DNA from: DUQW01 sp050953805
Lineage (GTDB): Bacteria; Bacillota_I; Bacilli_A; Acholeplasmatales; Acholeplasmataceae
Assembly (NCBI GenBank): GCA_050953805.1
Contig: JBMNNE010000001.1
Location: forward strand, 62,001-126,000
DNA length: 64,000 nt
Direction: 5' to 3'
In this document: in pieces, positions 34,305 through 44,298 of the stretch
Position numbering within the stretch: position 1 is the stretch's first letter
How the letters are laid out: the number at the start of each line of letters is the position of its first letter
The notes under the pieces: model-generated
Databases searched by the model: none
What the model was told of the DNA's origin: nothing
Seen by the model: only the letters and a program-made list of their open reading frames with translations
Translations under genes and position numbers: made by a program

Positions 34305-35111
34305 ATGAAATATTATATCTTTGTTGATTTAGATGGCTCTTTGCTAGATCGTAAGGGCAGCTTATCTAAACGAACAATTGACTATGTCAATTATCTAACA
34401 AATAAAGGCCATGAAGTGATTATCACCACCGGAAGACCTTTTGTTGGAGCGATTAATATCTATCGCGAACTTAATTTAAAAGGTCCTTTTATTACTGATA
34501 ATGGCGCTTTTATTTCTAATCCAAGTGATCCAAATTTCAAAGAAATTAAATTAGTCATGGATTTAGAAGACTCACATAATTTGTTTAAATTTGTTAAAGA
34601 CATTACCATCTCAGCTTTATATAATATTGATGAAAAAGTCTATATTTATAATTATGATGAACGATTAAAGTGGTTGTTTCACGTTACCAAAGAGGAAGAT
34701 ATCATCATTGATGACTTTGATCAAGTAAATGTTGAACCGACTGGAATCATTTATACTTTACTAGATGAACATCAAAGATTTTTTGAAACGATCATTAATA
34801 ATCATTTTCCCAAAATAATATATCGTTTGTGGGGAAGTAAAGATGGCATATCACTTTATGAAGTTTATGTTAAAGGAAATACTAAAGGAAATGCCATCAA
34901 CCGCATCATTGATATGTTTAAAGTCAATCGTGATTATACAATCGCCTTTGGTGATGATTTAAATGATTTTGATATGTTACAAACTGTTGGGCATGGGGTT
35001 TCAATGTTAAATGCGAAAAACGGATTAGAATTGGCAAGTAAATATCAAACTTATTTAACCAATCAAGAAGATGGTATCGTTGATTACTTAGAAAAAGTTT
35101 TTAATTTATAG
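34305..35111 (+). CDS. Cof-type HAD phosphatase
   Basis: 268 aa hydrolase of small phosphorylated metabolites. HAD motif I FVDLDGSLLD (aspartate nucleophile), motif II TTGRP, motif III lysine in KGNAINRI, motif IV GDDLNDFDML. A type IIB cap occupies about 85-190. Substrates of this family (sugar phosphates, flavin precursors, nucleotides) cannot be assigned from sequence. AGAGGTG precedes the ATG. It is a lone plus-strand gene between two minus-strand operons and shares a bidirectional terminator with the kinase at 35173. Confidence 0.9.
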   Translation: MKYYIFVDLDGSLLDRKGSLSKRTIDYVNYLTNKGHEVIITTGRPFVGAINIYRELNLKGPFITDNGAFISNPSDPNFKEIKLVMDLEDSHNLFKFVKDITISALYNIDEKVYIYNYDERLKWLFHVTKEEDIIIDDFDQVNVEPTGIIYTLLDEHQRFFETIINNHFPKIIYRLWGSKDGISLYEVYVKGNTKGNAINRIIDMFKVNRDYTIAFGDDLNDFDMLQTVGHGVSMLNAKNGLELASKYQTYLTNQEDGIVDYLEKVFNL

Positions 35112-35124
35112 TCATTAGATAATT

Positions 35125-35169
35125 AAAAAAACCTAAGAATAGGCTAAAAATAGCGTTCTTAGGTTTTTT
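35125..35169. terminator. bidirectional intrinsic terminator
   Basis: Long stem AAAAAACCTAAGAA/TTCTTAGGTTTTTT with a ~16-nt loop, with U-runs on both strands, between convergent genes. Confidence 0.92.
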
Positions 35170-35172
35170 ATT

Positions 35173-35670
35173 TCACTTTAAAATAAATCGAGTTTCTTGA
35201 ATAATAGTTTTTGCTGTTTCAGATAAACTTAATTTAGAGTTATCTAAAACATGCTTTGGATCTAAATTAGCATCGACATAACTCTTTAGTTCTTGTTCTA
35301 AATCAAGATGAGTTTGATCATCCATAGAGCGGGTTTGATTGCGAAGCTTAAGCGTTGGTAATCCGGCTGTTAGAAAAACTACTTTAACTTCTTCTTGATC
35401 TAAACCTTCAGTTAACTCTTTAATTTCTTCTGGCAGAACTGAGTGTGAAAATACGACATCCACTCCTGATTTTAAAAAGTTGTTAATAATTGTTTTGGCA
35501 TTTAGTAAAAAGAAGTCGCTAGCACTACAATTAACTAAATGAAATCTTAAAATATCGTCACCATCAACGATTGCGGTTTTCTCTGTTAAATGATGGGCTA
35601 AAACTCTTGAAACTGTAGTTTTACCAACCGATGCAGGACCAGAGATTATAAAAAGTCTTTTTTTATCCAT
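35173..35670 (-). CDS. P-loop kinase-like protein
   Basis: 165 aa. Walker A GPASVGKTT at about 10-18, a DGDDILRFH motif resembling the substrate-binding DxD of shikimate, gluconate or zeta-like kinases, and a lid-like segment LRNQTRSMDD around 110. The phosphate acceptor is unknown; a small metabolite is likely. It ends in TGA directly before the terminator, good evidence that TGA is a stop here. Last gene of the secA-to-glgP operon, 10 bases after glgP. Confidence 0.8.
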   Translation of the reverse strand: MDKKRLFIISGPASVGKTTVSRVLAHHLTEKTAIVDGDDILRFHLVNCSASDFFLLNAKTIINNFLKSGVDVVFSHSVLPEEIKELTEGLDQEEVKVVFLTAGLPTLKLRNQTRSMDDQTHLDLEQELKSYVDANLDPKHVLDNSKLSLSETAKTIIQETRFILK

Positions 35671-35679
35671 ATTTGCCTC

Positions 35680-38094
35680 CTATTTTTTAATTGGTTTTAA
35701 TTTCCAAATATCGCGGTTATAATCCAAAATGGTACGATCAGCTGAGAAATATCCCGACATAGCTGTATTATGAATTGACATTTGATACCATTTTTTCTCA
35801 TCTTTATATAAAGTATTGATATTATCTTGTGCTACTAGCCAATTGTTTAAATCTTTTAAAACGAAATATTTATCTTTATAAATTAAAGAATCTTTAATTT
35901 CTTTAAATTCATCAAATGGAACATCAAAGAATCCATTAGTCAATTGATCTAATACTTCTTTTATAACTAAATCATTTTCATAGATTTCGATTGGACGATA
36001 TCTTTCTGGATTTCGTTCTAATGCTGTAACCATATCGGCGGTTAATCCGAAAATTTGCATATTGTCATCACCAACTAACTCATTAATTTCAACATTAGCT
36101 CCGTCTAAAGTTCCTAAAGTAATCGCACCATTCATCATGAATTTCATATTCCCAGTACCTGAAGCTTCCTTAGATGCTGTTGAAATTTGTTCAGATACAT
36201 CGGCTGCTGGCATAATCTTTTCCGCATATGATACATTATAATCTTCAACGAAGACAACTTTTAATAATTCATTTGTTTCTTCATCGTTATTAACTTTATC
36301 TGAAATAGTATTAATTAACTTAATTACTTTTTTCGCAAAGTAGTAAGTTGGGGCTGCCTTAGCACCGAAGATAAAGACATGCGGGTGATAGTTATTTCTA
36401 AAATCTAAATCGCTCTTTAACTTGTTGTAAATCGCCATAATTCCTAAAGCTTTCATTAATTGACGCTTATATTCATGTAATCTTTTAACTTGAATATCAA
36501 AAATTGCATTTGGATTTAACTTAACTTGTTGGTTATGATAAATAATATCGGCTAGTTCCGTTTTTCTAGCTAACTTCATTTCTTGATAACGTTTTTGAAC
36601 TTTTGGATCATTTTCATATTTTAATAATCCTTTTAATTTTGATGCATCTTTTACCCAGTCATCACCAATCGTATCGCTTAAAATACTAACTAATTCTGGG
36701 TTAATATGATAGCACCAACGACGATGAGTTATACCGTTAGTCTTATTATTAATTTTATTAGGAAAATGTTCATTAAAATCTTTAAAGACAATATCTTGTA
36801 AAATTGATGTATGTAGTTTAGCCACTCCATTAACTGAAAATGATCCAACAATTGCTAAATTAGCCATTCGAATAACGTTATCCTTAATAATTCTTAACGA
36901 TGGGATAAATTTTGAATTTTTACCATATTGTTTTTCAAGCGATTCAACGAATCGGCGATCAATTTCTTCGGTAATCGTATAAATTCTTGGTAGTAATTGT
37001 TTAAAAATATTAATTGGCCAAACTTCTAATGCTTCATATAAAATTGTATGATTGGTATAGGCACAAATTTTAGTAGTAATGTCCCAAGCTTCTTCCCAAT
37101 CCAATTGTTGTTCATCAACTAAAATTCTCATTAATTCAGGAATGATTAAAGTAGGGTGGGTATCATTAATTTGGAAAACGACATAATCAGCTAAATTTTT
37201 AACAGTACCATGATTTTGTAAATGTCTTTTAACAATTGAATTAATTCCCGCTGAAGAGAAAAAGTATTGTTGCTTCAATCTTAAGATTTTACCGGCAACA
37301 GTTTCATCGTTTGGATATAACATCTCCGAAATTTCTCTAACTTTACGATGATAATCGTGTGTTACATAAGAAAAGTTCATATCTGATGGTTCAGCGTTCC
37401 ACATTCTTAATGTGTTAATAACTCCGTTTTTATCACCAATAATTGGCATATCATATGGAACAGCTTTGACATATTCGGCATTGATATGTCTAACATCAAG
37501 TGATCCGTCAGGTTTTAATCCGATTTCAATATTTCCATAAAAAGGAACATTAACGGCTTCTTCTTGGCGGCGAATTTCCCATACATAGCGATCTTTTAGC
37601 CATGAATCCGGAGATTCAACTTGATAACCATTTTGAATAATTTGTTTGAAAAATCCATAACGATAACGAATCGTTTGTCCCATAACAGGTAATCCAAGCG
37701 ATGCTGAAGAATCTAAGAAACATGCAGCTAATCTGCCGAGTCCTCCATTACCTAATCCAGCATCAGCTTCACGATGTTCAACATCGTATAGATCAATTCC
37801 TAAGTCATCAAATGCCTCTTTAACAATATGATAAACTCCATAATTTTGTAAATTATTAGTAATCATTCGTCCCATTAAAAATTCCATTGAAAAATAGTGG
37901 GCTACTTTTAAATTTTTCTTTTTAATTAATTCATTATTTTCGTACCATGCTAATCCAATTTCTTCCATCAACATCTCCCCTAATACCATGTATTGTTGGT
38001 AAGGAGTTGATTTTTCAAAAGGTATGGCATATTTTTTAATAATATTTTGTTGAAATAAATTAGTAAATGTTTCTTTATTTTTAAAATTCGTCAT
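35680..38094 (-). CDS. glgP: glycogen phosphorylase
   Basis: Releases glucose-1-phosphate from alpha-1,4-glucan. 804 aa, GT35 family. N-terminal KVAHYFSMEFLMGR and GNGGLGRLAACFLDS; C-terminal pyridoxal-phosphate lysine in KEASGTGNMKFMMNG. It follows glgB by 2 bases, so branching and phosphorolysis are coupled. No glgA, glgC or glgD in the window, so the polymer may be made elsewhere, or the pair may process imported maltodextrin. Confidence 0.96.
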   Translation of the reverse strand: MTNFKNKETFTNLFQQNIIKKYAIPFEKSTPYQQYMVLGEMLMEEIGLAWYENNELIKKKNLKVAHYFSMEFLMGRMITNNLQNYGVYHIVKEAFDDLGIDLYDVEHREADAGLGNGGLGRLAACFLDSSASLGLPVMGQTIRYRYGFFKQIIQNGYQVESPDSWLKDRYVWEIRRQEEAVNVPFYGNIEIGLKPDGSLDVRHINAEYVKAVPYDMPIIGDKNGVINTLRMWNAEPSDMNFSYVTHDYHRKVREISEMLYPNDETVAGKILRLKQQYFFSSAGINSIVKRHLQNHGTVKNLADYVVFQINDTHPTLIIPELMRILVDEQQLDWEEAWDITTKICAYTNHTILYEALEVWPINIFKQLLPRIYTITEEIDRRFVESLEKQYGKNSKFIPSLRIIKDNVIRMANLAIVGSFSVNGVAKLHTSILQDIVFKDFNEHFPNKINNKTNGITHRRWCYHINPELVSILSDTIGDDWVKDASKLKGLLKYENDPKVQKRYQEMKLARKTELADIIYHNQQVKLNPNAIFDIQVKRLHEYKRQLMKALGIMAIYNKLKSDLDFRNNYHPHVFIFGAKAAPTYYFAKKVIKLINTISDKVNNDEETNELLKVVFVEDYNVSYAEKIMPAADVSEQISTASKEASGTGNMKFMMNGAITLGTLDGANVEINELVGDDNMQIFGLTADMVTALERNPERYRPIEIYENDLVIKEVLDQLTNGFFDVPFDEFKEIKDSLIYKDKYFVLKDLNNWLVAQDNINTLYKDEKKWYQMSIHNTAMSGYFSADRTILDYNRDIWKLKPIKK

Positions 38095-38096
38095 TT

Positions 38097-39953
38097 TTAT
38101 CCCTTCTTTCTATACTTTAAGATTAGTCCTGTTAATGGACCAAGCGTTACTTTAATATGTTGTTGAAATTTATGTCTTGGCTCATTGATTGTTTTAAGTG
38201 GTAATCCGTTATATTGATTACTTCCGTAATATGCATCTTTATCACTATTTAAAATTTCTTCATAAACACCAACTTTAGGAACTCCGATTTCAAAATCATG
38301 ATAAACATTAGGAGTTAAATTTAAAATAACTACTGAATGTGAATTTTTTCCCCACCTTATGTATGAATAAATGCTTTGTTTTGCATTATCGGCATCAATC
38401 CATTCAAATGATTTTGGTTGTTGATCAAAAGCGTAAAATTCTTCATGATGGTGGTAAACTAATCCTAAATCTTTAAAAAATCGATTAAATTTATTATGAG
38501 CCGGAAAATCTAATAAGTTCCAATCTAATTCACGGTTAACATTCCACTCGGCGAAATGGGCAAATTCTTGTCCCATAAACAGTAATTTTTTACCAGGATG
38601 AGTCATCCATAATGTTAGTAATGCTCGGTAATTAGCAAATTTTTGAAAGTAATCACCAGGCATTTTTGTTAACATTGAACCTTTACCATGTACAACTTCA
38701 TCGTGTGAAAAAGGTAAAATAAATTGTTCAGAAAAAGCATATGTAGTTCCAAATGTAATGTTATGGTGATGCCATTTTCGGTAAATTGGATCTTTATTAA
38801 AATATTTAATGGTGTCATTCATAAAACCCATATTCCATTTATAATTAAAGCCAATTCCACCAGCATCAACTGGTTTAGTAACCCCAGGGTGTGCACTTGA
38901 ATCTTCTGCCATAAATAACAATCTATCGTCCATGCCAAATAGATGATGGGATAGTTGTTTTAAAAAGTCAATTGCCGGTGTATTTTCACCATGTTCTGGA
39001 TTTCCATGATGATGATATAAGTTGCTTACTGCATCAATTCTAAAACCGTCAACATGGAAATATTTTACCCAAAATGATAATGCTGATAACATAAAGCTTT
39101 TTGTTGGTCCTTTAGAAAAATCTAAATTAGCCGTCCCCCAAACAACATTTTCTCTTTGAAACTCATCTTCAATTTCATATAATGGCGTTCCATCAAAGAA
39201 ATATAATCCATGTTCATCACGATTAATATGACCTAAAACCCAATCAATTAAAACTCCAATTTGCGCTTGATGCAAACGATCAATTAAATACATGAGATCT
39301 TTCGGAACTCCGTATCTTGAAGTAGCAGCGAAAAATCCAGTTCCTTGATATCCCCACGAGTCATCAAGTGGATGTTCATAAATTGGCAAAAATTCAACAT
39401 GAGTATAATTGTTAGCTTTTAAATAATTAATTAAATCATCAACAATTTCATTGTATTTAATAAATTGACCATATCTTCTTTTCCATGATCCAAGATGCAT
39501 TTCATAAATTAATATTGGTTTATCATAGGGCTTCGGTTTAGTATACATCCAAACATCGTCATTCCATTCATAACCATCAATATCATAAACTTTAGAAGCA
39601 TTGGCTGGTCTAACTTCACTATAATGGGCGTAAGGATCAGCTTTATATAAAACTCGTCCGTCTTGAGTATAAACTTCATATTTATAAGTATTCCACTCTA
39701 AATTTGCTGGAATTTCAATCGACCATACTCCGTAAGGATCAATTTTAGTTAGTTCATGTTTCCAACCTTCAAAATTGTTATATGAACAAATTAATTTAAC
39801 CGCTTTAGCGTTGGGAGCATAAACTGTAAATCTAGTCGCAACAATCTTTCCTTTTTCATCTCGAATTAAGTGAGAACCAAATAAACGGTAAGCATCTGCT
39901 AGTTTACCTTGGTCAAAAAAATATAAGTCTTCCTTTGAAGGGAACCAATTCAT
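38097..39953 (-). CDS. glgB: 1,4-alpha-glucan branching enzyme
   Basis: GH13 branching enzyme, 618 aa. CBM48 domain at about 20-110 (FTVYAPNAKAVKLICSYNNF), then the catalytic barrel with nucleophile DGFRIDAVSNL, acid FMAEDSS and LPFSHDEVVHGKGS. The start at 39953 (MNWFPSKEDLYF) is preferred over the ATG at 39962 because GAGG is well spaced only for the former. It overlaps recX by 4 bases. Partner of glgP. Confidence 0.95.
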   Translation of the reverse strand: MNWFPSKEDLYFFDQGKLADAYRLFGSHLIRDEKGKIVATRFTVYAPNAKAVKLICSYNNFEGWKHELTKIDPYGVWSIEIPANLEWNTYKYEVYTQDGRVLYKADPYAHYSEVRPANASKVYDIDGYEWNDDVWMYTKPKPYDKPILIYEMHLGSWKRRYGQFIKYNEIVDDLINYLKANNYTHVEFLPIYEHPLDDSWGYQGTGFFAATSRYGVPKDLMYLIDRLHQAQIGVLIDWVLGHINRDEHGLYFFDGTPLYEIEDEFQRENVVWGTANLDFSKGPTKSFMLSALSFWVKYFHVDGFRIDAVSNLYHHHGNPEHGENTPAIDFLKQLSHHLFGMDDRLLFMAEDSSAHPGVTKPVDAGGIGFNYKWNMGFMNDTIKYFNKDPIYRKWHHHNITFGTTYAFSEQFILPFSHDEVVHGKGSMLTKMPGDYFQKFANYRALLTLWMTHPGKKLLFMGQEFAHFAEWNVNRELDWNLLDFPAHNKFNRFFKDLGLVYHHHEEFYAFDQQPKSFEWIDADNAKQSIYSYIRWGKNSHSVVILNLTPNVYHDFEIGVPKVGVYEEILNSDKDAYYGSNQYNGLPLKTINEPRHKFQQHIKVTLGPLTGLILKYRKKG

Positions 39954-40693
39954 AAATACCATTCCTCTACTTTCTTAATATTTTCTAAACGATATCCTTT
40001 TCTTAATAATTTTTGGCGAATACTATTTTTAATTTCATAATCACTTTTGTTAAGTGATTGAAATTTTAATAAAAGTTTATGATAGTCCTTTTTTAAACTA
40101 TCGCTTTCATCATATGCAATATCTTCAATCAGTTGTGTTAATACATTATTAACTGTTGATAGGTTAAAACCTTTCATGTAATATTTTCTTACTAATTTTT
40201 GTTGGTAATGATAAAATGATGAGTTAATTTTAATTAAATCTTTTGTTAATAATTCCGTTAAAATTTCTTCTTCGTTAATTTTTTCAATCAACTCTTTAAC
40301 AATCTTTAAATTAACTCCGTCATTAATTAGTTTTTGTTCCAGTTTTAGTTTCCCGTAAGAATACATTTTTAAACTGATATAGTTTTTAGCATACTCATAA
40401 TCGTCTAAATATTTTAGTTCATTTAATCTCTTTATAACCTTATTTAAAGTAAAATTATCGATTCCTTTTTCTTCTAAATAATTTTCTAGCATTTTTCTTG
40501 ATTGCATCTTTGAAAGACGTTTCAAAGCTAATTTATAGTAAAAATAATAATTATTTTCTTTAATTATTTCAGAAAATAAAAGATTGTCTTGTTCATAATA
40601 TAATTTATATTTTTGAACAACTTCAATTTCTAATTTAATTTTAGAATCATTATTTATTAAATAATAATCGTTTTTATCTTTAATTAACTTCAT
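39950..40693 (-). CDS. recX: recombination regulator RecX
   Basis: Modulates RecA filaments. 247 aa, made of three-helix tandem repeats (LNELKYLDDYEYAKNYISLK, then KLKLEQKLINDGV), the RecX pattern; length is close to Bacillus RecX (~264). The start overlaps ctpA by 4 bases and the end overlaps glgB. recA is not in the window, so RecX is separated from its partner. Confidence 0.88.
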   Translation of the reverse strand: MKLIKDKNDYYLINNDSKIKLEIEVVQKYKLYYEQDNLLFSEIIKENNYYFYYKLALKRLSKMQSRKMLENYLEEKGIDNFTLNKVIKRLNELKYLDDYEYAKNYISLKMYSYGKLKLEQKLINDGVNLKIVKELIEKINEEEILTELLTKDLIKINSSFYHYQQKLVRKYYMKGFNLSTVNNVLTQLIEDIAYDESDSLKKDYHKLLLKFQSLNKSDYEIKNSIRQKLLRKGYRLENIKKVEEWYL

Positions 40694-42285
40694 GAAATTA
40701 AACTTAAGATTTGATTATCAAAATTATGATCATCAAGTTTATTCATATAATCAGTATACATAGCGTGACTAGTTGCCAAATCATATTTCCCAGTTTGTGG
40801 TAAGCCTTTATCAAGTTGGAATTGTTTTAACGCGTTTTGAGTATTCAAATCTAAATAACCGTCTTCTCTGACATTAAATGTAGGATTATAAACATTTAAA
40901 AACTTTTGGGCAATTATTAATGATTGTGAAACTTGATCAAGTGAAACTTCTTCAACAAATCGTGGCGAGATAAAAGTTTTTAAACCAGTTGGTTCAATAA
41001 TTTCTACTGGAATTGGATTAGTATCCTTATCCATGATTTGATAATTACCATAAAACCAATATCCCTCTGTATAAGTTATCATAATCATCAATTCTGGAAT
41101 GATTTCGGTTGTTTGATAAACATTTTTACCGTATGTTGGAGTTCCGTAGATGGTGTAACCACCAAAATAATGAAGCGCTGCCGCTAACATTTCTGCAGCT
41201 GAAGCAGTATTACCATTAACTAAAACTTTAATGTTATATGGTTTTTTGTCTTTTAAACCACCACCATAAACATATTCTTCTCCATCTTTGGTTGCCTTAA
41301 TTCCCACAACTCTAGTATGTTTTTTCTCAATTAACTGTTGCATAATTTGAACAATCGACCCTAAAGTTCCACCTGGATTATCTCTTAAATCAATAATTAG
41401 AGTTTGATCAGGTTGATTAATTGTTTGTTCAATGACAGCTAAATGTTCAGCAAACACTAATGGTGTTTGTTTATCAAATTGGTGAATTTTAATATAACCA
41501 TAAGATTGTCCCATTCCCTTATTACTAGTAACTGTTGGACGTGGAAAGACGGCATATTCAACTGGAATATGAACGACTGAACCATCTAATCTTTTAACAA
41601 TTAATGTTTTTTGGTCTCCCGCTTTACCTCTTACATATGGTATCGCTTCATCTTGAGTGAAATTTCGGTATCTAAAGATGATATTTATTAATCCTTCTCT
41701 TACACCAATAATTTTATCTCCAGGATAAATTTTAGCTAATTCTGCGGGTGAATGTCTCATTACTTCACTAATATCCATTTCAAAATCTTGGTAGACAAAA
41801 GAAACTCCTAATCCTTCAAAAGTTTCAGGGTCGGCATCCTCATCTCCATTATCATCGATATTAATTGGTACTAGAGAAAAACTAGTATATGGATCGTTTA
41901 GAGATTCAAGTAAACCTTGAAGCATATAGGAAAAGATTAAATCATCATTAATATCTGCGTGATGATTTTCTTTTAAAAAGTCATAAAGTTCATTATAAAC
42001 AATGACTTGTTCTTCAGTAACTGATCCCACTTCTTGACTTCTAATTTTTTTAATTAAATGTTGAATTTCTAAAAGTAATTCTTCATTTCTAGCAATCAAT
42101 TTTTCAATTTCTTCCGACTCAACAGTTTGAGTTTCTTCAACAACTTCTTTTGGTTCAACATTAATGATTGAACTAATCATAAAACCTAAGAAAAATGATA
42201 AAATTAATGCTGCAATAAAAATTATTGTCAGTATCCTTTTATTAACCCTTTGATTTGGGTCTTGATTGTAATTTTGATATTCCAT
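40690..42285 (-). CDS. ctpA: carboxyl-terminal processing protease (S41)
   Basis: 531 aa membrane-anchored serine protease. Signal anchor at about 18-40, PDZ domain about 150-230, S41 catalytic domain with the serine in GNTASAAEMLAAAL and the lysine in GTPTYGKNVYQ, and a C-terminal peptidoglycan-binding-type domain at about 455-520 (REDGYLDLNTQNALKQFQ). Acts outside the membrane on exported proteins. The peptidoglycan-binding domain is of interest because some Mollicutes lack a wall. Confidence 0.93.
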   Translation of the reverse strand: MEYQNYNQDPNQRVNKRILTIIFIAALILSFFLGFMISSIINVEPKEVVEETQTVESEEIEKLIARNEELLLEIQHLIKKIRSQEVGSVTEEQVIVYNELYDFLKENHHADINDDLIFSYMLQGLLESLNDPYTSFSLVPINIDDNGDEDADPETFEGLGVSFVYQDFEMDISEVMRHSPAELAKIYPGDKIIGVREGLINIIFRYRNFTQDEAIPYVRGKAGDQKTLIVKRLDGSVVHIPVEYAVFPRPTVTSNKGMGQSYGYIKIHQFDKQTPLVFAEHLAVIEQTINQPDQTLIIDLRDNPGGTLGSIVQIMQQLIEKKHTRVVGIKATKDGEEYVYGGGLKDKKPYNIKVLVNGNTASAAEMLAAALHYFGGYTIYGTPTYGKNVYQTTEIIPELMIMITYTEGYWFYGNYQIMDKDTNPIPVEIIEPTGLKTFISPRFVEEVSLDQVSQSLIIAQKFLNVYNPTFNVREDGYLDLNTQNALKQFQLDKGLPQTGKYDLATSHAMYTDYMNKLDDHNFDNQILSLIS

Positions 42286-42288
42286 AAT

Positions 42289-43200
42289 TTAATCCTCCGG
42301 TAATTCAAAACCATATCCAACGACTTCCCTAGTTTCAACAATGAAAGTAAAAGCTTTTGGATCATGGCGTAAAACTTGTTCTTTTAAATCAAATGTTTGA
42401 TTTCGTCCAATCGTACATATTATCAATGTACGCTCTTTATCTGTATAACCGCCAGTAACTTTGGCTTTAGTTAAACCGCGGTCTAAATCATTTATAATCG
42501 CATTTTTAATTTTCTCTTCATACTTTTCATTAGTAATAATAAATGCTGTAAAACCTAATCGGCCATTAAAAATAATCTTATCAACAACTAAGCCAATAAT
42601 AAATACTGCAATAACACCATATAAGACAACTTCGATATTAAATGCAAATAATCCTAATACAACAATAATGCCATCGGTACCATAAATCGCTACCGAATAT
42701 GGTACTCTTAAATATTTATGGACTAGTTTTTGAACAATATCCATCCCTCCGGTAGTGGTATTATTGTTAAAAACTATTCCTAATCCATATCCAACGATAA
42801 GTGAACCAAATAATGAAGCAATCAATAATTGTGAAGTTCCCGTATTTTCGACAAAACCTTTAAAAATTAAATCACTTGGCACACCAAATATTTCAAGGAT
42901 AAAGATAATTGTTGGGTATAAAACAGTTGGATACAAAGTTCTAAAAAAGAACTTTTTTCCTAAAGTAAAATATGCTAAAATCAATAATCCGATGTTAAAT
43001 GCGTAAACTAAATAACTAATCTTCAACCACTCTTGATCTATCAGTTTATGTAAGACAATACTTAATCCACCAACTCCACCCGAGTTAATATTAAGGGGAA
43101 TAAAGAAAAAGTAAAATCCTAACGTCATTAATATAACACCTAATGTAATTTCTATATATTGCTTGATATGAAATTTAGTCTTCGGGTTTAATTTAGTCAC
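42289..43200 (-). CDS. YitT family membrane protein
   Basis: 303 aa. Five or six membrane helices in the first ~210 residues (YitT/DUF161 pattern, NSGGVGGLSIVLHK, NNNTTTGGMDIVQKL) and a C-terminal cytoplasmic DUF2179 domain (about 215-300, ending FTFIVETREVVGYGF). The family is widespread in Bacillota; function is poorly known. It lies between prfB and ctpA with 3-base spacing. Confidence 0.88.
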   Translation of the reverse strand: MTKLNPKTKFHIKQYIEITLGVILMTLGFYFFFIPLNINSGGVGGLSIVLHKLIDQEWLKISYLVYAFNIGLLILAYFTLGKKFFFRTLYPTVLYPTIIFILEIFGVPSDLIFKGFVENTGTSQLLIASLFGSLIVGYGLGIVFNNNTTTGGMDIVQKLVHKYLRVPYSVAIYGTDGIIVVLGLFAFNIEVVLYGVIAVFIIGLVVDKIIFNGRLGFTAFIITNEKYEEKIKNAIINDLDRGLTKAKVTGGYTDKERTLIICTIGRNQTFDLKEQVLRHDPKAFTFIVETREVVGYGFELPED

Positions 43201-43203
43201 ATC

Positions 43204-44292
43204 TTACCTCCATTTTAAATAAGCGTTAATAAAATTTCCTAAATTGCCGTCCATAACATCATCAATTTGACTGGTTTCTTCATTTGTTCTTAAATCTTTA
43301 ACCATTTGGTATGGATGAAAAACATAAGATCGGATTTGGGAACCCCAACCAATTGATTTTTGTTCGCCTTTTAATTTTAATAATTCCTCTTCTTTTTTAT
43401 CAAGTTCTAATTGCAATAATTTTGAAGAAAGAATTTTTAAGGCTCGTTCACGGTTTTGAATTTGACTACGTTCATTTTGACATGTAACAACTATTTTAGT
43501 TGGTAAATGGGTTATTCTGACTGCCGAATCAGTTGTATTAACTGATTGTCCGCCAGCACCACTAGAACGATAAACATCAACTTTAATATCTTCATCTTTA
43601 ATTTCAATTTCAACATCTTCATCAACTTCAGGAACAACTTCAATTGAAGCAAATGATGTATGACGTTTTTTATTAGCGTCAAACGGTGATATCCGAACCA
43701 GACGGTGAATTCCGATTTCCGCTTTCAAATATCCATAAGCAAACGGACCTGAAATCATCATAGTTACCGATTTGATCCCAGCTTCATCACCAGGTTGGTA
43801 ATCTAATATTTCAGTTTTATAGTCCATTTTTGTAGCATATCTTAAATACATTCTTTGAAGCATTTCAGCCCAATCTTGAGCTTCAGTGCCGCCAGCACCA
43901 GCTTGAATTTGTAAAATACAATTATTATAATCATATGGTTCTGAAAGTAATGTTTGAATGGAAAATTCTTCGATTTCTTGTGAAAATTTATTTAAATCAT
44001 TCATTAAGATCGTCCATTCTTCGGTTTCTCGTTCCGAAATTTCAAACCATTCAAAAATATTTTTATAATCATTTTTTAATTTTTTAATCGTCGTTAAATT
44101 ACTTTCAATTTCAGATATTTTCTTAGTAGTTTTTTTAGCTTTACTTTGATCATTCCAAAAATTAGGATCTAACATTTCTTCATTTAAGTCCTTTAATGTT
44201 TTTTCTAATGCATCGATATCTAACGCATTTGATAAATCGTCTAATCTTGTTTTATATTCAGCTAGTAATCTACTTACTTCATATCTTTCCAT
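43204..44292 (-). CDS. prfB: peptide chain release factor 2, encoded without the usual frameshift
   Basis: Terminates translation at UGA and UAA. 362 aa in one continuous frame. GGQ motif in RSSGAGGQSVNTTDSAVR, and the SPF-type stop-recognition motif in RISPFDANKKRH. The N-terminus runs straight through the position where most bacteria have an in-frame UGA and +1 shift (LSNALDIDALEKTLKDL), so autoregulation by frameshift is missing. Its presence shows UGA is a stop. It starts 7 bases after secA, the Bacillus secA-prfB order. Confidence 0.96.
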   Translation of the reverse strand: MERYEVSRLLAEYKTRLDDLSNALDIDALEKTLKDLNEEMLDPNFWNDQSKAKKTTKKISEIESNLTTIKKLKNDYKNIFEWFEISERETEEWTILMNDLNKFSQEIEEFSIQTLLSEPYDYNNCILQIQAGAGGTEAQDWAEMLQRMYLRYATKMDYKTEILDYQPGDEAGIKSVTMMISGPFAYGYLKAEIGIHRLVRISPFDANKKRHTSFASIEVVPEVDEDVEIEIKDEDIKVDVYRSSGAGGQSVNTTDSAVRITHLPTKIVVTCQNERSQIQNRERALKILSSKLLQLELDKKEEELLKLKGEQKSIGWGSQIRSYVFHPYQMVKDLRTNEETSQIDDVMDGNLGNFINAYLKWR

Positions 44293-44298
44293 AATTTA

